Assembly: GCA_021802545.1 (NCBI GenBank)
Contig: JAJZRS010000005.1
Span: 81,847-145,846, forward strand
From: Pseudomonadota bacterium
GTDB taxonomy: Bacteria; Pseudomonadota; Gammaproteobacteria; Burkholderiales; JABEVD01
Direction of reading: 5' to 3'
Length of the DNA stretch: 64,000 nt
This document shows, in pieces, positions 1 to 10,737 of this stretch. The notes under the pieces were generated by a model. It did not search any database. It had not been told where the DNA came from and saw only the letters and a program-made list of their open reading frames with translations. How positions within the stretch are numbered: position 1 is the stretch's first letter; each line of letters starts with the position of its first letter. A program made the position numbers and the translations under genes.

Positions 1-838
1 TTCGCTTGCTGCGGCGATGGCGGGGAAAAGAATATTGCTCGCCAACAAGGAAACCCTGGTCATGACGGGGAAGCTTTTCATTGACGCGGTCAGGGAAAAC
101 GGCGCAACGCTTCTTCCGATCGACAGCGAACACAACGCCATTTTCCAGGTTTTGCCGCGCGATGTGGCCAATCGCGACGGCGGCGTGAAACGCATCCTGT
201 TGACAGCATCAGGCGGCCCGTTCAGGACTTTTGCGCGGGAGGCACTCGACCATGTCACGCCGGATGAGGCATGCAATCATCCCAACTGGTCGATGGGCAG
301 GAAGATTTCGGTCGATTCGGCGACGATGATGAACAAGGGGCTTGAAGTGATCGAGGCGCATTGGCTGTTCGATGCTGCGCCTGAGCAGATCAAGGTTGTC
401 GTGCACCCGGAGAGCATCATCCATTCCATGGTCGAATACATAGACGGCTCGATTCTCGCCCAATTGGGCAATCCGGACATGCGCACGCCTATTGCCTACG
501 CGCTGGGATTTCCCGACAGGATCGAATCGGGCGTGGGTTCGCTCGATCTATGCAGGATTGCGGCATTGCATTTCGAAGAGCCGGATTATTCGAGGTTCCC
601 ATGCCTTGCGCTGGCCTTTGAGGCGCTGGAAGCGGGAGGCGCTGCGCCGACCATACTGAACGCGGCGAACGAAGTCGCCGTTCAATGTTTTCTCGACGGA
701 AAAATCCGCTTTCCCGCGATCCCGAATGTGATTTCAGGCACATTGGACAAGCTCGGCGCGCCTCGACTCAACAGTCTTGAAGAGGCATTCGAGATCGACA
801 GAATGGCGAGGATCGCGGCGAGAGAACAGATTTCATGA
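1..838 (+). CDS. dxr: 1-deoxy-D-xylulose 5-phosphate reductoisomerase, 3' part
   Basis: C-terminal part of the NADPH-dependent enzyme that converts DOXP to 2-C-methyl-D-erythritol 4-phosphate in the MEP isoprenoid pathway. The frame is open to the left edge (S-L-A-A-A before the first in-window Met at base 17), so the N-terminal NADPH-binding part lies outside the window. Visible family signatures are [11 protein letters not shown], the substrate/metal region around ASGGPFR, and [16 protein letters not shown] with the [11 protein letters not shown] segment. The C-terminal helical domain is complete and ends in the TGA that overlaps the rseP start. It leads the conserved dxr-rseP-bamA-skp-lpxD-fabZ-lpxA-lpxB run. 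The assignment is secure; only the 5' end is missing. Confidence 0.97.
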   Translation, partial: SLAAAMAGKRILLANKETLVMTGKLFIDAVRENGATLLPIDSEHNAIFQVLPRDVANRDGGVKRILLTASGGPFRTFAREALDHVTPDEACNHPNWSMGRKISVDSATMMNKGLEVIEAHWLFDAAPEQIKVVVHPESIIHSMVEYIDGSILAQLGNPDMRTPIAYALGFPDRIESGVGSLDLCRIAALHFEEPDYSRFPCLALAFEALEAGGAAPTILNAANEVAVQCFLDGKIRFPAIPNVISGTLDKLGAPRLNSLEEAFEIDRMARIAAREQIS

Positions 839-2193
839 GCATGATTTTTACGCTTGCCGCATTTGCGATAGCGCTTGGTATTCTCATCGTGGTCCATGAA
901 CTGGGGCATTATGCGGCAGCTAAGGCATGCGGGGTCAAGGTGCTGCGTTTTTCCGTCGGTTTCGGCAAGCCGCTTGTTTCATGGCGAGCCGGATCAGACA
1001 AAACGGAGTGGTCGATCGCCGCCTTTCCGCTGGGCGGCTACGTCAAAATGCTCGACGAACGCGAAGGCGCAGTCGCGCCGGAAGAGCTGCCCCGCGCCTT
1101 CAACACAAAACCCGTCTCCCGGCGCATCCTGATCGTTCTCGCAGGACCCTTGTCCAACCTGCTTCTGGCTATTCTCCTGTACTGGGTGCTTTTCATGCAC
1201 GGCATTCCGGGATTGAAGCCGATCCTGGGCGAAATAAAACCGGGCACGGCTGTGGCGAGCGCCGGCTTCTCTTCTGGGGAGGAACTCCTTGAAGTCGATC
1301 ATCACCCTGTCAGCACCTGGGAAGATGCGCGGTGGTTTCTGGTTCAGCAGGCCGTGAAAGGCGGGAAGGTCGATATTTCCGCTCGCGACGAAAAAGGGAG
1401 TGTGCTTCACCACCGGCTTGATTTGAGCCATGCAGACATCGATTCAAAGAATTTCCTCGCCAGTTTGGGATTCGTTCAGGCAAAACTTGTCGTGCCCGCC
1501 GTGATCGGGGAAGTGGTCGAGGGAGGACCTGCTGGCCGGGCCGGATTCCAGGCGGGAGACAAGATCGTCTTGCTCGGCGGAAAAAGCGTCAATGCCTGGG
1601 ACGATGTGGCCAATTTCATCCGCCAAAACGGATCAGCGCCGATGATTGTCACCGTCGACCGGGGCGGGCGGCTCATCGATTTGCGCGTGACACCGGAACT
1701 CGAAACGGAAAATGGAAAAAGCGTTGCCAGGATTGGCATCGCCGCGAAAATCGACCAGGCGGCCATGGGCAGGCTGTTTATCGATGCGCGCTATCCTCCA
1801 GGAGCGGCTTTCATCCGCGCATTTGACAAGACCTGGGAAACTTCCGGCTTCACGCTGAAAATGATGGGGGAAATGTTGCTGGGCAGGATTTCCGCGAGCA
1901 ACATAGGCGGGCCGATTACCATTGCCGACTATGCGGGGCAGTCCGCCAGAATGGGGACGGTCGCTTATTTGAGCTTTCTTGCGCTGATCAGCATCAGTCT
2001 GGGCGTGCTCAATTTGTTGCCTGTTCCTGTGTTGGATGGAGGGCATTTGATGTATTATATGGCCGAAATCGTAAGAGGCAGGCCGCTGCCTGACAAGGCC
2101 ATTGAAATAGGCCAGCAGGTGGGGATATTTTTGCTCTTTTCGCTGATGGCCTTGGCTATTTACAACGATCTACACCGTTTGATTACCGGTTGA
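835..2193 (+). CDS. rseP: RIP site-2 metalloprotease RseP
   Basis: Inner-membrane zinc protease of regulated intramembrane proteolysis; in the family it cleaves the anti-sigma factor RseA to release sigma-E. The 452-residue length is normal. The zinc motif HELGH is at residues 21-25 in the first membrane segment, and the third ligand motif LDGGH lies near residue 400 in a C-terminal membrane segment. Two periplasmic PDZ domains lie between, the second carrying the [13 protein letters not shown] carboxylate-binding loop. It overlaps dxr by 4 bases and bamA by a few bases, so translation is probably coupled. Its place before bamA fits a role in envelope stress control of outer-membrane assembly. 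Confidence 0.97.
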   Translation: MSMIFTLAAFAIALGILIVVHELGHYAAAKACGVKVLRFSVGFGKPLVSWRAGSDKTEWSIAAFPLGGYVKMLDEREGAVAPEELPRAFNTKPVSRRILIVLAGPLSNLLLAILLYWVLFMHGIPGLKPILGEIKPGTAVASAGFSSGEELLEVDHHPVSTWEDARWFLVQQAVKGGKVDISARDEKGSVLHHRLDLSHADIDSKNFLASLGFVQAKLVVPAVIGEVVEGGPAGRAGFQAGDKIVLLGGKSVNAWDDVANFIRQNGSAPMIVTVDRGGRLIDLRVTPELETENGKSVARIGIAAKIDQAAMGRLFIDARYPPGAAFIRAFDKTWETSGFTLKMMGEMLLGRISASNIGGPITIADYAGQSARMGTVAYLSFLALISISLGVLNLLPVPVLDGGHLMYYMAEIVRGRPLPDKAIEIGQQVGIFLLFSLMALAIYNDLHRLITG

Positions 2194-2198
2194 ACCTG

Positions 2199-4520
2199 AT
2201 GAAAATAAGATATTTGGCTGCCTTTGTTTCAAGCCTTTTTGCAACTTCAGCTTTCGCGTTCCAGCCTTTCGTTGTGAAGAACATCAAAGTCGAAGGCATT
2301 CAGCGCACCGAGGCGGGAACGGTATTCAGCTACTTGCCGGTGAAGGTCGGCGACACGATGAATGATGCAAAGTCGGTCGAGGCGATCAAGGCGCTGTATG
2401 CGACGGGTTTTTTCAAGAATGTGCGCATCGAAGCCGAAAACGGCACCCTGGTCGTCGTTGTAGACGAGCGCCCGGCGATTGCCTCCATCGATATTACGGG
2501 CGCCAAGGAAATCAAGAAAGATGATCTGAAGAAGGCGTTGAAGCAGATTGGGCTCGCCGAGGCGCGCATCCTCGACAGGTCGATGCTCGACAAGGCGATT
2601 CAGGAGCTGAAAAGACAATACATTTCCAGAGGGCATTACGGGGTCAAGGTCGCGTCCACGTTGACCCCGCTGGAAAGGAATCGCGTCGCCGTGGGTTTCA
2701 ACATCAGCGAAGGCGAAGTCGCCAAGATACACAAGATCGAGATCATCGGGAACCATGTGTTCAAGGAAAAGGAACTGCTCGATCTCTTTTCGCTTTCAAA
2801 GCCGAATTGGCTTTCCTGGATCACCGACGACGACAAGTATTCGCGGAACAAACTGGCCGGGGATGAGGAGAAACTGCGCTCTTATTACCAGAACCGGGGC
2901 TATCTGGAGTTCGCCATCAATTCAACGGATGTCTCGATCACCCCCGACAAGAAAGACATCTACATCACGATCAATATCACGGAAGGGCCGAAATACACCC
3001 TCAGCGCCGTCAACTTTTCCGGAGACAGGCTGCTGCCCGAAGCGGAACTGCGCAAGATCGTCAGCGTGAAAAAAGGCGACATATTCGACAGGGAGAATGT
3101 CACCGATTCCATCAAGGCCATCAGCGAGAGGCTGGGCGACGAGGGTTATGCCTTTGCTAACGTCAATGCAATCCCTGACCTCGACAAGCAGAACCATACT
3201 GCAGCATTCTCATTTTCCATCGATCCAGGGCATCGAGTTTACGTCCGCCGCATCAACATCACCGGCAACACGAGGACGGAAGATGAAGTGATCCGCCGTG
3301 AATTCAGGCAGATGGAAGGCGGCTGGTACATGGCGAAGAAAATCAAGGAATCGAAGAGCAGGATAGACAGGCTGGGCTATTTCTCCGATTCCAACATCGA
3401 AACGCCTGCGGTGGTCGGCACCAACGATCAGGTCGACCTCAATCTCAACGTGACGGAAAGGCCGACAGGAAACATCTCGGTTGGCGCAGGTTACGCGAGT
3501 GCGGAAGGTCTGATTCTGAACGGGTCCGTATCCGAGAACAATATTTTCGGTACGGGAAACCAGGCTTCGGTATCCATCAACACCAGTATCCTCAACAAGG
3601 TCATTTCCTTTTCCTTCACGAATCCGTATGTCACGGATGCGGGAACCAGCCTGGGTTTTGACGTTTACAAGCGCGACGTCAATCCGTCGGCCCTGATGCT
3701 CGGCCAATATCAAACCCAGACGACGGGGTTCATGGAGCGTCTCGGCGTGCCGATCACCGACAACGACATCATCCATTACGGGCTTGGCGTCGAGCAGACG
3801 ACAATCAATCTCGTCAATTATGCTGCGCTCTATCCGTATTACAGTACGCTTTATCCAATCTATACTTCGCCCGTGTACGCCCAGTTCATTCAAGAGTTCG
3901 GCAACACGAACAGCACGCTCAAGGGTACGATAGGCTGGTCACGAGATACGAGGAACAACGCCTTCTTCCCGACCGAAGGAGGCATGAAGAGCGCCTATGC
4001 CGAAATGGGGTTGCCGGGCGGTTCGCTGAAATATTACAAGCTCACCGCCCAGGACATGTGGTTCCACACGCTGTACAAGAATGTTACGATGATGCTGAGC
4101 GGGCAAATCGGCTTCGGCGACGGTTACGGCGGAAAGCCGCTGCCCTTCTTCAACAATTATTATGCTGGCGGCGTGGGTTCGGTGAGAGGATATGACATCA
4201 ATTCGCTGGGTCCCAGAGACACCTATTACGAACCCATAGGCGGGAACAAGTTGGTCATTGGCAGCGCTGAGGTCTATTTCCCCATGCCGGGCATCAAGGA
4301 CAAGAACTCGGTGCGCCTTAGCACATTCGTCGACGGCGGGCAGATTTACGGTACTAGCCAGGTTCCATTACAGGGGGGCGGACTGAGATATGCTGCTGGG
4401 CTTGCGCTGACCTGGATTTCGCCTGTCGGCCCGCTCAAGTTCAGCATCGCCCAGCCGATCAATCCACAATCGCTGGATAATGTCCAGCGCTTCCAGTTCA
4501 TGCTGGGCAACATATTTTAA
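2199..4520 (+). CDS. bamA: Outer membrane protein assembly factor BamA
   Basis: Omp85-family insertase that folds beta-barrel proteins into the outer membrane. A signal peptide ending in SAFA precedes FQPF. Five POTRA domains (about residues 24-425) are followed by a 16-strand barrel domain with the lid-loop motif VRGY near residue 657, and the C-terminus is a final strand ending in Phe as outer-membrane proteins usually do. I chose the ATG at 2199. An in-frame TTG at 2190 overlaps the rseP stop and would add three residues; neither has a strong Shine-Dalgarno sequence. The length of 773 residues is typical. It is followed by its periplasmic chaperone partner skp. Confidence 0.97.
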   Translation: MKIRYLAAFVSSLFATSAFAFQPFVVKNIKVEGIQRTEAGTVFSYLPVKVGDTMNDAKSVEAIKALYATGFFKNVRIEAENGTLVVVVDERPAIASIDITGAKEIKKDDLKKALKQIGLAEARILDRSMLDKAIQELKRQYISRGHYGVKVASTLTPLERNRVAVGFNISEGEVAKIHKIEIIGNHVFKEKELLDLFSLSKPNWLSWITDDDKYSRNKLAGDEEKLRSYYQNRGYLEFAINSTDVSITPDKKDIYITINITEGPKYTLSAVNFSGDRLLPEAELRKIVSVKKGDIFDRENVTDSIKAISERLGDEGYAFANVNAIPDLDKQNHTAAFSFSIDPGHRVYVRRINITGNTRTEDEVIRREFRQMEGGWYMAKKIKESKSRIDRLGYFSDSNIETPAVVGTNDQVDLNLNVTERPTGNISVGAGYASAEGLILNGSVSENNIFGTGNQASVSINTSILNKVISFSFTNPYVTDAGTSLGFDVYKRDVNPSALMLGQYQTQTTGFMERLGVPITDNDIIHYGLGVEQTTINLVNYAALYPYYSTLYPIYTSPVYAQFIQEFGNTNSTLKGTIGWSRDTRNNAFFPTEGGMKSAYAEMGLPGGSLKYYKLTAQDMWFHTLYKNVTMMLSGQIGFGDGYGGKPLPFFNNYYAGGVGSVRGYDINSLGPRDTYYEPIGGNKLVIGSAEVYFPMPGIKDKNSVRLSTFVDGGQIYGTSQVPLQGGGLRYAAGLALTWISPVGPLKFSIAQPINPQSLDNVQRFQFMLGNIF

Positions 4521-4540
4521 TTTCTAACCAGGAGATTAAA

Positions 4541-5044
4541 TTGAAGAGGATACATGCAATTCTGGTCGCGATGATGCTGGCTTTGGGCACAACCACTGCC
4601 CTGGCACAGGAGATCAAGATCGGGATCGTCAACACTGAGCGGGTGCTGAGAGAATCCGCGCCGGCGATTGCGGCACAGAAAAGGATAGAGAAGGAATTCG
4701 CGGCAAGAGATCAGAGTCTGCAGAAGATGGCCAAGCAGGCCAAGGATCTGCAGGCCGACCTGGACAAGAACGGCGCGACGATGTCCGATGCGGACAGGTC
4801 TGCGAAGGAACGCGACCTCGCCAATTTGAGCCGTGATTTTCAGCGCATGCAGCGCGAATTCAGGGAAGACCTCAACCTGAGAAAGAATGAGGAATTGGCT
4901 TCCGTCATCGAAAAGGCGAACAAAGTCATCACCAGCATAGCCCAATCCGAGAAATATGATCTGATATTGCAGGAAGCGGTTTATCGCAGCCCCAAGATCG
5001 ACATCACCGACAAGGTGATCAAGGCATTGGCGAACGAGAAGTAA
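4541..5044 (+). CDS. skp: OmpH/Skp-family periplasmic chaperone
   Basis: Periplasmic holdase that carries unfolded outer-membrane proteins to BamA. A cleavable signal peptide ends at TALA|QEIKIG, giving a mature protein of about 145 residues. The middle is rich in Lys, Glu, Gln and Ala and predicts the long helical tentacles of Skp (about residues 40-125). The start is a TTG at 4541, supported by AGGAG at 4530-4534 six bases upstream; there is no better ATG nearby. It sits 20 bases after bamA and 3 bases before lpxD. Confidence 0.95.
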   Translation: MKRIHAILVAMMLALGTTTALAQEIKIGIVNTERVLRESAPAIAAQKRIEKEFAARDQSLQKMAKQAKDLQADLDKNGATMSDADRSAKERDLANLSRDFQRMQREFREDLNLRKNEELASVIEKANKVITSIAQSEKYDLILQEAVYRSPKIDITDKVIKALANEK

Positions 5045-5047
5045 TTC

Positions 5048-6085
5048 ATGAACCGAAGTTTCCGGCTAGCGGATATTGTCGGGCGCTTTGGTGGGGAGCT
5101 CATCGGCGAAGGGGAAACCCTTGTGGCGCAGGTGGCAACGCTTGCGAGTGCAGGATCTTCTGACATTTCCTTTCTGTCCAGCGGAAAATACAGGCATCAG
5201 CTGCAGGATTCCCGTGCCGCTGCAGTCATACTCGGCAAGGCTGACAGGGAGGCCACCGACAAGCCCAGAATCGTTTGCGACAATCCCTACGTCTATTTCG
5301 CCAAGGTTTCGAGTTTCCTGAACCCCGCTCCCCAACCAGGGGCTGGCGTTCACCCGAACAGCGTCGTCGAAGAAGGGGCGCAAATTGCCTCCTCGGCATC
5401 GATCGGGCCATTTTGTTGCATCGAGAAAGGTGCGAAGATAGGCGAGCATGCCGTGATCGGCGCATCCTGCAGCATCGGGCAGAATGTCCGGATAGGCAGC
5501 CATGTCCGGCTTTATGCAGGGGTGTCGATCTATCATGACTGCGTCGTCGGAAACAATTGCATCATCCATTCAGGTGCCGTGATCGGCGCTGACGGTTTCG
5601 GTATCGCCATGGACGAAGGAAAATGGCTCAAGATTCCCCAGATCGGAAGCGTGCTGATCGGGAGCGATGTCGAAATCGGAGCGAACACCACCATAGACAG
5701 GGGGGCGCTCGACGACACGATCATCGAGGATGGCGTCAAGATCGACAATCAGGTCCAGGTTGCACACAACGTTTCCATTGGGGCGCATACCGCGATAGCT
5801 GGCTGCACGGGAATTGCAGGGAGCACGAAGATAGGTCGATACTGTAAGATAGGCGGCAGCGGCATGATTCTCGGACACCTGTCCATCGTCGATCATGTCG
5901 ACATTTCGGCTGGAACGATGATCACCAAATCGATCGATGCGCCCGGGGCCTATACCGCGATTTATCCGTTCGCTCCGCATCGCGAATGGCTGAAAAACAC
6001 TGCCCACTTGCGGCATTTGCACGAGCTGGCTGAAAAGGTTAGAAGGCTCGAAGAAGAAATCGAATCCATGGGAAGGAAAAAATGA
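5048..6085 (+). CDS. lpxD: UDP-3-O-(3-hydroxyacyl)glucosamine N-acyltransferase
   Basis: Third committed step of lipid A synthesis: transfers a 3-hydroxyacyl chain from ACP to the 2-amino group of UDP-3-O-acylglucosamine. The 345 residues comprise an N-terminal uridine-binding domain (about 1-100), a left-handed beta helix of hexapeptide repeats (about 105-310; repeated I-G-x-x-[AV] units) and a C-terminal helix. The catalytic His region is the [10 protein letters not shown] segment near residue 240. It overlaps fabZ by 4 bases, giving translational coupling in the lpx operon. Confidence 0.97.
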   Translation: MNRSFRLADIVGRFGGELIGEGETLVAQVATLASAGSSDISFLSSGKYRHQLQDSRAAAVILGKADREATDKPRIVCDNPYVYFAKVSSFLNPAPQPGAGVHPNSVVEEGAQIASSASIGPFCCIEKGAKIGEHAVIGASCSIGQNVRIGSHVRLYAGVSIYHDCVVGNNCIIHSGAVIGADGFGIAMDEGKWLKIPQIGSVLIGSDVEIGANTTIDRGALDDTIIEDGVKIDNQVQVAHNVSIGAHTAIAGCTGIAGSTKIGRYCKIGGSGMILGHLSIVDHVDISAGTMITKSIDAPGAYTAIYPFAPHREWLKNTAHLRHLHELAEKVRRLEEEIESMGRKK

Positions 6086-6519
6086 ATATTCATGAAATTC
6101 TCAAATACCTGCCTCACCGCTATCCTTTCTTGCTGATCGACAGGGTGATTTCCCTCGAACCCGGCAAGGAAATCACGGCGATCAAGAATGTCACCGTCAA
6201 CGAACCCTTCTTTCCAGGACATTTCCCTCACCATCCCGTCATGCCCGGGGTCCTGATCGTTGAAGCCTTGGCTCAGGCGGCAGCCATTCTCTCATTCAAA
6301 ACCATGGACAAGCTGCCTGATGACGACTCGGTTTATTATTTCGTAGGCATCGACGGAGTCAGATTCAAGAAACCGGTTATTCCGGGGGACCAGCTGGTGC
6401 TGAAGGCTGCGATCGCGCGGCACGCACAAGGACTGTGGAAATATGCCGTCAGGGCGGAAGTCGACGATGTTTTGGTGACCGAAGCGCAGCTGATGTGCAC
6501 ATTGCGGTCGGTCAAATGA
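6082..6519 (+). CDS. fabZ: 3-hydroxyacyl-ACP dehydratase FabZ
   Basis: Dehydrates 3-hydroxyacyl-ACP to trans-2-enoyl-ACP in fatty acid elongation and competes with LpxA/LpxD for hydroxyacyl-ACP. Single hotdog domain of 145 residues. It has the N-terminal [11 protein letters not shown] signature and the active-site segment [13 protein letters not shown] with the catalytic His, followed by EALAQ carrying the catalytic Glu. It overlaps both neighbours (lpxD and lpxA) by 4 bases. Confidence 0.98.
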   Translation: MNIHEILKYLPHRYPFLLIDRVISLEPGKEITAIKNVTVNEPFFPGHFPHHPVMPGVLIVEALAQAAAILSFKTMDKLPDDDSVYYFVGIDGVRFKKPVIPGDQLVLKAAIARHAQGLWKYAVRAEVDDVLVTEAQLMCTLRSVK

Positions 6520-7286
6520 TCCATCCGACTGCGATCGTATCATCCGGCGCCAGCATTGCAAGCGATGTCGAGATCGGCCCTTATTCGATCATCGGAGAAC
6601 ATGTCGAAATCGATTCGGGCACGAAGATCGGCCCGCATGCCGTGATCCGCGGACATACGAAGATCGGGAAGAACAACCGGATCTACCAGTTCGTCTCCCT
6701 CGGGGAAATCCCCCAGGACAAGAAATATGCCGGAGAACATACCCGGCTCGAGATCGGCGACGGCAACGAGATCAGGGAATTTTGCACCTTCAATGTCGGC
6801 ACGAGCCAGGATGCCGGCGTCACGCGGGTGGGGAACAACAACTGGATCATGGCCTATGTTCATCTGGCCCACGATTGCCAGGTGGGGAACAATACCATTT
6901 TTGCCAACAATACACAGCTGGCAGGACATGTCGAGGTCGACGATCATGCCGTTCTGGGCGGGTTCACGGTGGTGCATCAGTTCTGCAAGATCGGCGCGCA
7001 TGCCAATACAGCCATGGGAACCATCCTGCTCCAGGATATTCCGCCGTATGTCACGGCCTCTGGCAATCCCGCATCACCGCACGGGATCAATGCGGAAGGA
7101 CTCAAGCGGCGCGGGTTTTCCAGCGATGCCATTCTTGAAATCAAGCGCGCCTACAAGGCGCTTTACAAGTCGGGTCTGAGCCTGCAGGAAGCCAGGGAAG
7201 CGATCGGAGAAAAGGCCGAAATTTACAAGGAACTGACGCCTTTGGTCGACTTCATCGGCAGATCGAAGCGCGGAATCATTCGCTGA
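6516..7286 (+). CDS. lpxA: UDP-N-acetylglucosamine acyltransferase LpxA
   Basis: First step of lipid A synthesis: 3-O-acylation of UDP-GlcNAc. The 256-residue product has about ten hexapeptide coils (residues 2-185), including the catalytic-His region [10 protein letters not shown], then the C-terminal helical domain with [13 protein letters not shown]. The frame is open further upstream to 6435, but the ATG at 6516 overlaps the fabZ stop and gives the family's standard N-terminus MIHPTAIV, so it is preferred. Confidence 0.97.
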   Translation: MIHPTAIVSSGASIASDVEIGPYSIIGEHVEIDSGTKIGPHAVIRGHTKIGKNNRIYQFVSLGEIPQDKKYAGEHTRLEIGDGNEIREFCTFNVGTSQDAGVTRVGNNNWIMAYVHLAHDCQVGNNTIFANNTQLAGHVEVDDHAVLGGFTVVHQFCKIGAHANTAMGTILLQDIPPYVTASGNPASPHGINAEGLKRRGFSSDAILEIKRAYKALYKSGLSLQEAREAIGEKAEIYKELTPLVDFIGRSKRGIIR

Positions 7287-7288
7287 CA

Positions 7289-8437
7289 ATGGATGAACGC
7301 ATAAAACGGATAGGCATCGTGGCAGGAGAAGCCTCAGGGGACCTCCTGGGGGCGCATCTCGTGAAGGCGCTGAAGGAAAAGCTGCCTGATGCGGAATTCA
7401 TCGGAATGGGCGGGCCGAAGATGACGGCCTCCGGCGTCGTCAGCCTGTTTCCGATGGAAAAGATCGCGGTCATGGGATACGTGGAAGTGTTGAAGCGCTA
7501 CTTCCAGATCACCAGCATCAGACGCAAGTTGATACGCCATTTCAAGAACAATCCGCCCGATCTGTTCATCGGTTTGGATGCGCCCGATTTCAATCTCGAC
7601 ATCGAAAGGGCGCTGAAGAAGCGCGGCATTCCCACCGTGCACTACGTGAGCCCGTCGATATGGGCATGGCGTGCGAATCGCATACACAAGATCAGGGCGG
7701 CTTGTTCCAGGGTGCTCGCGCTTTTTCCATTCGAGAAGGAAATATACGATAGAAACGAAGTGGATTGCGCTTACGTGGGCCATCCGCTCGCCGACATCCT
7801 TCCGGATTCGCCCGATCGTGCGGGGATGAGAAGAAGCATGAAACTGCCTCAGAAGGCAAAGATTTTTGCCTTCCTTCCGGGGAGCCGCCAGAGCGAGCTC
7901 GAATACATGGCCGACACTTTCATCCGTACAGCCATCCTGCTGAAGGAAAAATGGCCGGATGCGGTTTTCCTCGTGCCGCTTGCAAGCCGGGAAACGAGGA
8001 CGCTTTTCGAAGAGGCGCTCTACCGCAATCATGCCGAAGACATGGGTTTTTCACTGCTTTTCGGGCATGCGGTGGACGCCATGATCGCATCCGACATCGT
8101 GCTCGTCGCATCCGGCACGGCCACCCTGGAGGCGGCGCTCTTGAAGCGTCCGATGGTGATCACCTACAAAATGGCGCCATTCACCTACTGGATCAAGAAG
8201 CGCAAGAAATATCAGCCCTATGTCGGTCTGCCCAACATCCTTGCCGGAAAATTCGTCGTTCCCGAATTGCTTCAGGATGATGCAACGCCGGAGAATCTCG
8301 CGCACGCCCTCATCAACATGCTTCAGGACGAGGAGATCGTCGGCAGGCTGGATGCGCTCTTCTCGGGAATGCATCGCAGCCTGAAACAGAATACGGCGCA
8401 GAAGGCGGTGGAATCCGTCCTGCCCTATCTCGCATGA
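7289..8437 (+). CDS. lpxB: Lipid-A-disaccharide synthase
   Basis: GT19 glycosyltransferase that joins UDP-2,3-diacylglucosamine and lipid X to make the lipid A disaccharide. The 382-residue product starts with the N-terminal [14 protein letters not shown] signature and contains the conserved [10 protein letters not shown] segment and a C-terminal nucleotide-binding half with [11 protein letters not shown]. It starts 2 bases after lpxA and overlaps rnhB by 4 bases. It is the last lpx gene of the run. Confidence 0.97.
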   Translation: MDERIKRIGIVAGEASGDLLGAHLVKALKEKLPDAEFIGMGGPKMTASGVVSLFPMEKIAVMGYVEVLKRYFQITSIRRKLIRHFKNNPPDLFIGLDAPDFNLDIERALKKRGIPTVHYVSPSIWAWRANRIHKIRAACSRVLALFPFEKEIYDRNEVDCAYVGHPLADILPDSPDRAGMRRSMKLPQKAKIFAFLPGSRQSELEYMADTFIRTAILLKEKWPDAVFLVPLASRETRTLFEEALYRNHAEDMGFSLLFGHAVDAMIASDIVLVASGTATLEAALLKRPMVITYKMAPFTYWIKKRKKYQPYVGLPNILAGKFVVPELLQDDATPENLAHALINMLQDEEIVGRLDALFSGMHRSLKQNTAQKAVESVLPYLA

Positions 8438-8985
8438 AATGCGGTGTCGATGAGGCAGGACGGGGGCCGCTTGCAGGTCCGGTGTATGCCGCTGCGGTGA
8501 TACTGAATCGCCCCATCGAAGGGTTGAATGACTCGAAGAAACTGAGCGAGAAAAAGCGCATCGCGCTTGCTTCCAGAATAAAGAGCGAGGCCTTGTCCTG
8601 GTGCATCGCATCGGCAACGGAAGCAGAAATCGACGAGATCAATATCCTGAATGCGAGCCTGCTTGCGATGAAAAGGGCTATACAAGGGCTTGTCGTCATT
8701 CCTGGCGAGGTTCTGGTCGACGGCATCCATTGCCCCAGGGTCGATCTGCCGATTCGGGCGATCGTGGGGGGGGATGCGCTCGTTGCGGAAATTTCCGCAG
8801 CGTCCATCCTGGCCAAAACGGCGCGGGACGACTACATGCTCGATCTCCACGATGCATATCCGGAATACGGCTTCGACCGGCACAAGGGCTATCCGACCAA
8901 GCTCCATCTGGATGCGCTGAAGCGGCACGGACCTTCCAAGGTGCACCGGATGAGTTTCGGACCGGTCAAGGCCTGTTTGAGATGA
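8434..8985 (+). CDS. rnhB: Ribonuclease HII
   Basis: Cleaves RNA in RNA/DNA hybrids and removes misincorporated ribonucleotides. Family motifs are all present: [12 protein letters not shown] at the N-terminus (catalytic Asp-Glu), a central Asp in VDG, and the C-terminal [10 protein letters not shown] and HKGYPTKLH segments. At 183 residues it is at the short end of the family because the start lies only three residues before the first catalytic motif. The ATG overlapping the lpxB stop is the natural choice, and lpxB-rnhB adjacency is common in proteobacteria. Confidence 0.96.
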   Translation: MKCGVDEAGRGPLAGPVYAAAVILNRPIEGLNDSKKLSEKKRIALASRIKSEALSWCIASATEAEIDEINILNASLLAMKRAIQGLVVIPGEVLVDGIHCPRVDLPIRAIVGGDALVAEISAASILAKTARDDYMLDLHDAYPEYGFDRHKGYPTKLHLDALKRHGPSKVHRMSFGPVKACLR

Positions 8986-9449
8986 ACCGCTGGTATTACC
9001 GCCGTGACATGCATGTCTCGGGGCCGTTTCCGCAGCAGGCGATAGAGCGCTATCTCATTCTCGGACGCCTCACTATCGACGACGAGGTAAGAACGGACGA
9101 CTCATCCTGGATAAGGATAGGAGAATGCCCTGAATTTTCTTCCGTCTGCGAACTGATACTCGGAGGAGACGCAGAAAAGCTTGCTGCCGCCAGGCGCTTT
9201 GCAGACGAGCGCAGCAGATTCAGGCGTCATGATGAAAAAGGAGCGCCGGAGGAGCACAGACGCGTTGAGCGGCGCGGGCAGGAGCCTGAAGAAATCAGGG
9301 AATTGCGCATCCATCGCGCAGAAATTTTCGAGCCTCCAAAGTACAGGAGCTGGATGGTCTATATCCTGATCGCATGCCTGATTGCGCTGGTTCTGATTGC
9401 GCTGGCCTATTTTCAGCCCGTCATTCCGTTCAAGGTCCGCTTGAAGTGA
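8982..9449 (+). CDS. GYF_2-like (DUF4339-type) membrane-anchored protein
   Basis: Protein of 155 residues of unknown function. Residues 3-55 look like a GYF_2/DUF4339 domain: an opening WYYRR, a GPFPQQ turn, an LGRL segment and a later W-I-R-I. The middle (about 70-115) is highly charged and helical, rich in Arg and Glu. One membrane segment (about 125-147) near the C-terminus would leave the GYF-like domain in the cytoplasm. The start ATG overlaps the rnhB stop and the end overlaps the next gene, so it is cotranslated with RNA-processing enzymes. That is the only functional hint. Confidence 0.75.
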   Translation: MNRWYYRRDMHVSGPFPQQAIERYLILGRLTIDDEVRTDDSSWIRIGECPEFSSVCELILGGDAEKLAAARRFADERSRFRRHDEKGAPEEHRRVERRGQEPEEIRELRIHRAEIFEPPKYRSWMVYILIACLIALVLIALAYFQPVIPFKVRLK

Positions 9450-10210
9450 AGAAAATCGCTTCCCGTGACAATGCGATCTTCAAGATGCTCTCGAAAATCG
9501 AGCGCCATTCCAAGGAAAGACGGGAGAGCGGCAAGGCGATCCTGGACGGCGTTCATCTTGTCGAGTCCTGCATCGCAAGCGGAATTGAGCCTGATCTTGT
9601 CATCGTCAGGGAAGATTGCACAGACAAGCCGGAAATTCTGGGCATCCTGAAGGGCAGGGAGTGCGTGTCGATGCTTGACACGCTTTTCGACAGGCTCTCC
9701 CCGGTGAAGAGCCCTACGGGCATTCTTGCGCTATTGTCCATTCCCGTCCCAGAACCTGCGCATCAGCCTGAATTCTGCGCATTCCTCGACGAAATCCAGG
9801 ATCCCGGCAACATGGGTGCCATTTTGCGCTCGGCTGCTGCTGCCGGCGCAAGCGACATTTATCTTTCAAGAGGCTGCGCCGACCCCTGGTCGCCCAAGGT
9901 GCTGCGATCGGGCATGGGGGCGCATTTTTCCCTCAGGATCCACGAGGATCAGGACCTTGTTGATGCCATGAGGCATTATCATGGAGAAAAAATCGCGCTC
10001 GATCTGGATGCCGATATTTCCATCTACGATATCGACCTCAGGGGCAAGACCGGTTTCGTGATCGGAAACGAAGGGGCGGGGATTTCGAAGGAAGTGCTCG
10101 GTTGTTCGTCCGCCAGGGCGAAAATCCCCATGCCCGGAAAAATCGAGTCGCTCAATGCGGCCCAGGCAGCAGCGATCTGCTTTTTCGAGCGGGTGAGACA
10201 AAAGGCATGA
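9446..10210 (+). CDS. TrmH/SpoU-family RNA 2'-O-ribose methyltransferase
   Basis: SAM-dependent methyltransferase of the SPOUT (trefoil knot) class acting on rRNA or tRNA. The N-terminal 95 residues form the substrate-binding domain. The catalytic domain shows motif 1 ([17 protein letters not shown]), motif 2 ([10 protein letters not shown]) and motif 3 ([16 protein letters not shown]), the latter two making the SAM-binding knot. The start is GTG at 9446, overlapping the stop of the previous gene, giving 254 residues; the frame is open upstream to 9374. The exact RNA target cannot be read from sequence: RlmB-like 23S modification is possible but unproven. Confidence 0.9.
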   Translation: MKKIASRDNAIFKMLSKIERHSKERRESGKAILDGVHLVESCIASGIEPDLVIVREDCTDKPEILGILKGRECVSMLDTLFDRLSPVKSPTGILALLSIPVPEPAHQPEFCAFLDEIQDPGNMGAILRSAAAAGASDIYLSRGCADPWSPKVLRSGMGAHFSLRIHEDQDLVDAMRHYHGEKIALDLDADISIYDIDLRGKTGFVIGNEGAGISKEVLGCSSARAKIPMPGKIESLNAAQAAAICFFERVRQKA

Positions 10211-10737
10211 TCGTGCTTTTCAACAAGCCCTACGGCGTGCTGTCCCAGTTCACCAAAGAAGGAAATCACAAAACGCTCAAGGAGTACATTCCCATCACGG
10301 GCATTTATCCTGCGGGGAGGCTGGATGCGGACAGCGAGGGGCTGCTCGTCTTGACCGACGAAGGCGCGTTGCAGCACAGCCTGAGCCATCCGAAAAAGAA
10401 GACCGAAAAGACCTATTGGGCGCAGGTGGAAGGCGAACCGAGTAATGAGGCGCTCGAAGCCTTGCGCTCTGGACTCGATCTCGGGGACTTCGTGACGAAG
10501 CCCGCCAAGGCGAGAATCATCGAGGAACCTAAGGGTTTGTGGGAAAGGACCCCACCCATCAGGTATCGAAAATCGGTTCCGACTTCCTGGATCGAGATCG
10601 TCATTTCCGAAGGGAAGAACAGGCAGGTCAGAAGGATGACCGCGAAAGTCGGCCATCCCACGCTGCGATTGATACGCTATGCCGTTGGGCCGTGGAGCAT
10701 CGACGGAATAGCGCCTGGCCAATATTCGGTGCGCTAA
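10207..10737 (+). CDS. rluE: RluE-like 23S rRNA pseudouridine synthase
   Basis: RsuA-family pseudouridine synthase, closest in length and style to RluE, which modifies U2457 of E. coli 23S rRNA. The catalytic motif is [16 protein letters not shown] with the nucleophilic Asp, and the later conserved segment [10 protein letters not shown] is present. The 176-residue protein lacks the N-terminal S4 domain of RsuA/RluB, as RluE does. The ATG at 10207 overlaps the preceding stop. It ends in a 4-base overlap with convergent typA. Confidence 0.9.
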   Translation: MIVLFNKPYGVLSQFTKEGNHKTLKEYIPITGIYPAGRLDADSEGLLVLTDEGALQHSLSHPKKKTEKTYWAQVEGEPSNEALEALRSGLDLGDFVTKPAKARIIEEPKGLWERTPPIRYRKSVPTSWIEIVISEGKNRQVRRMTAKVGHPTLRLIRYAVGPWSIDGIAPGQYSVR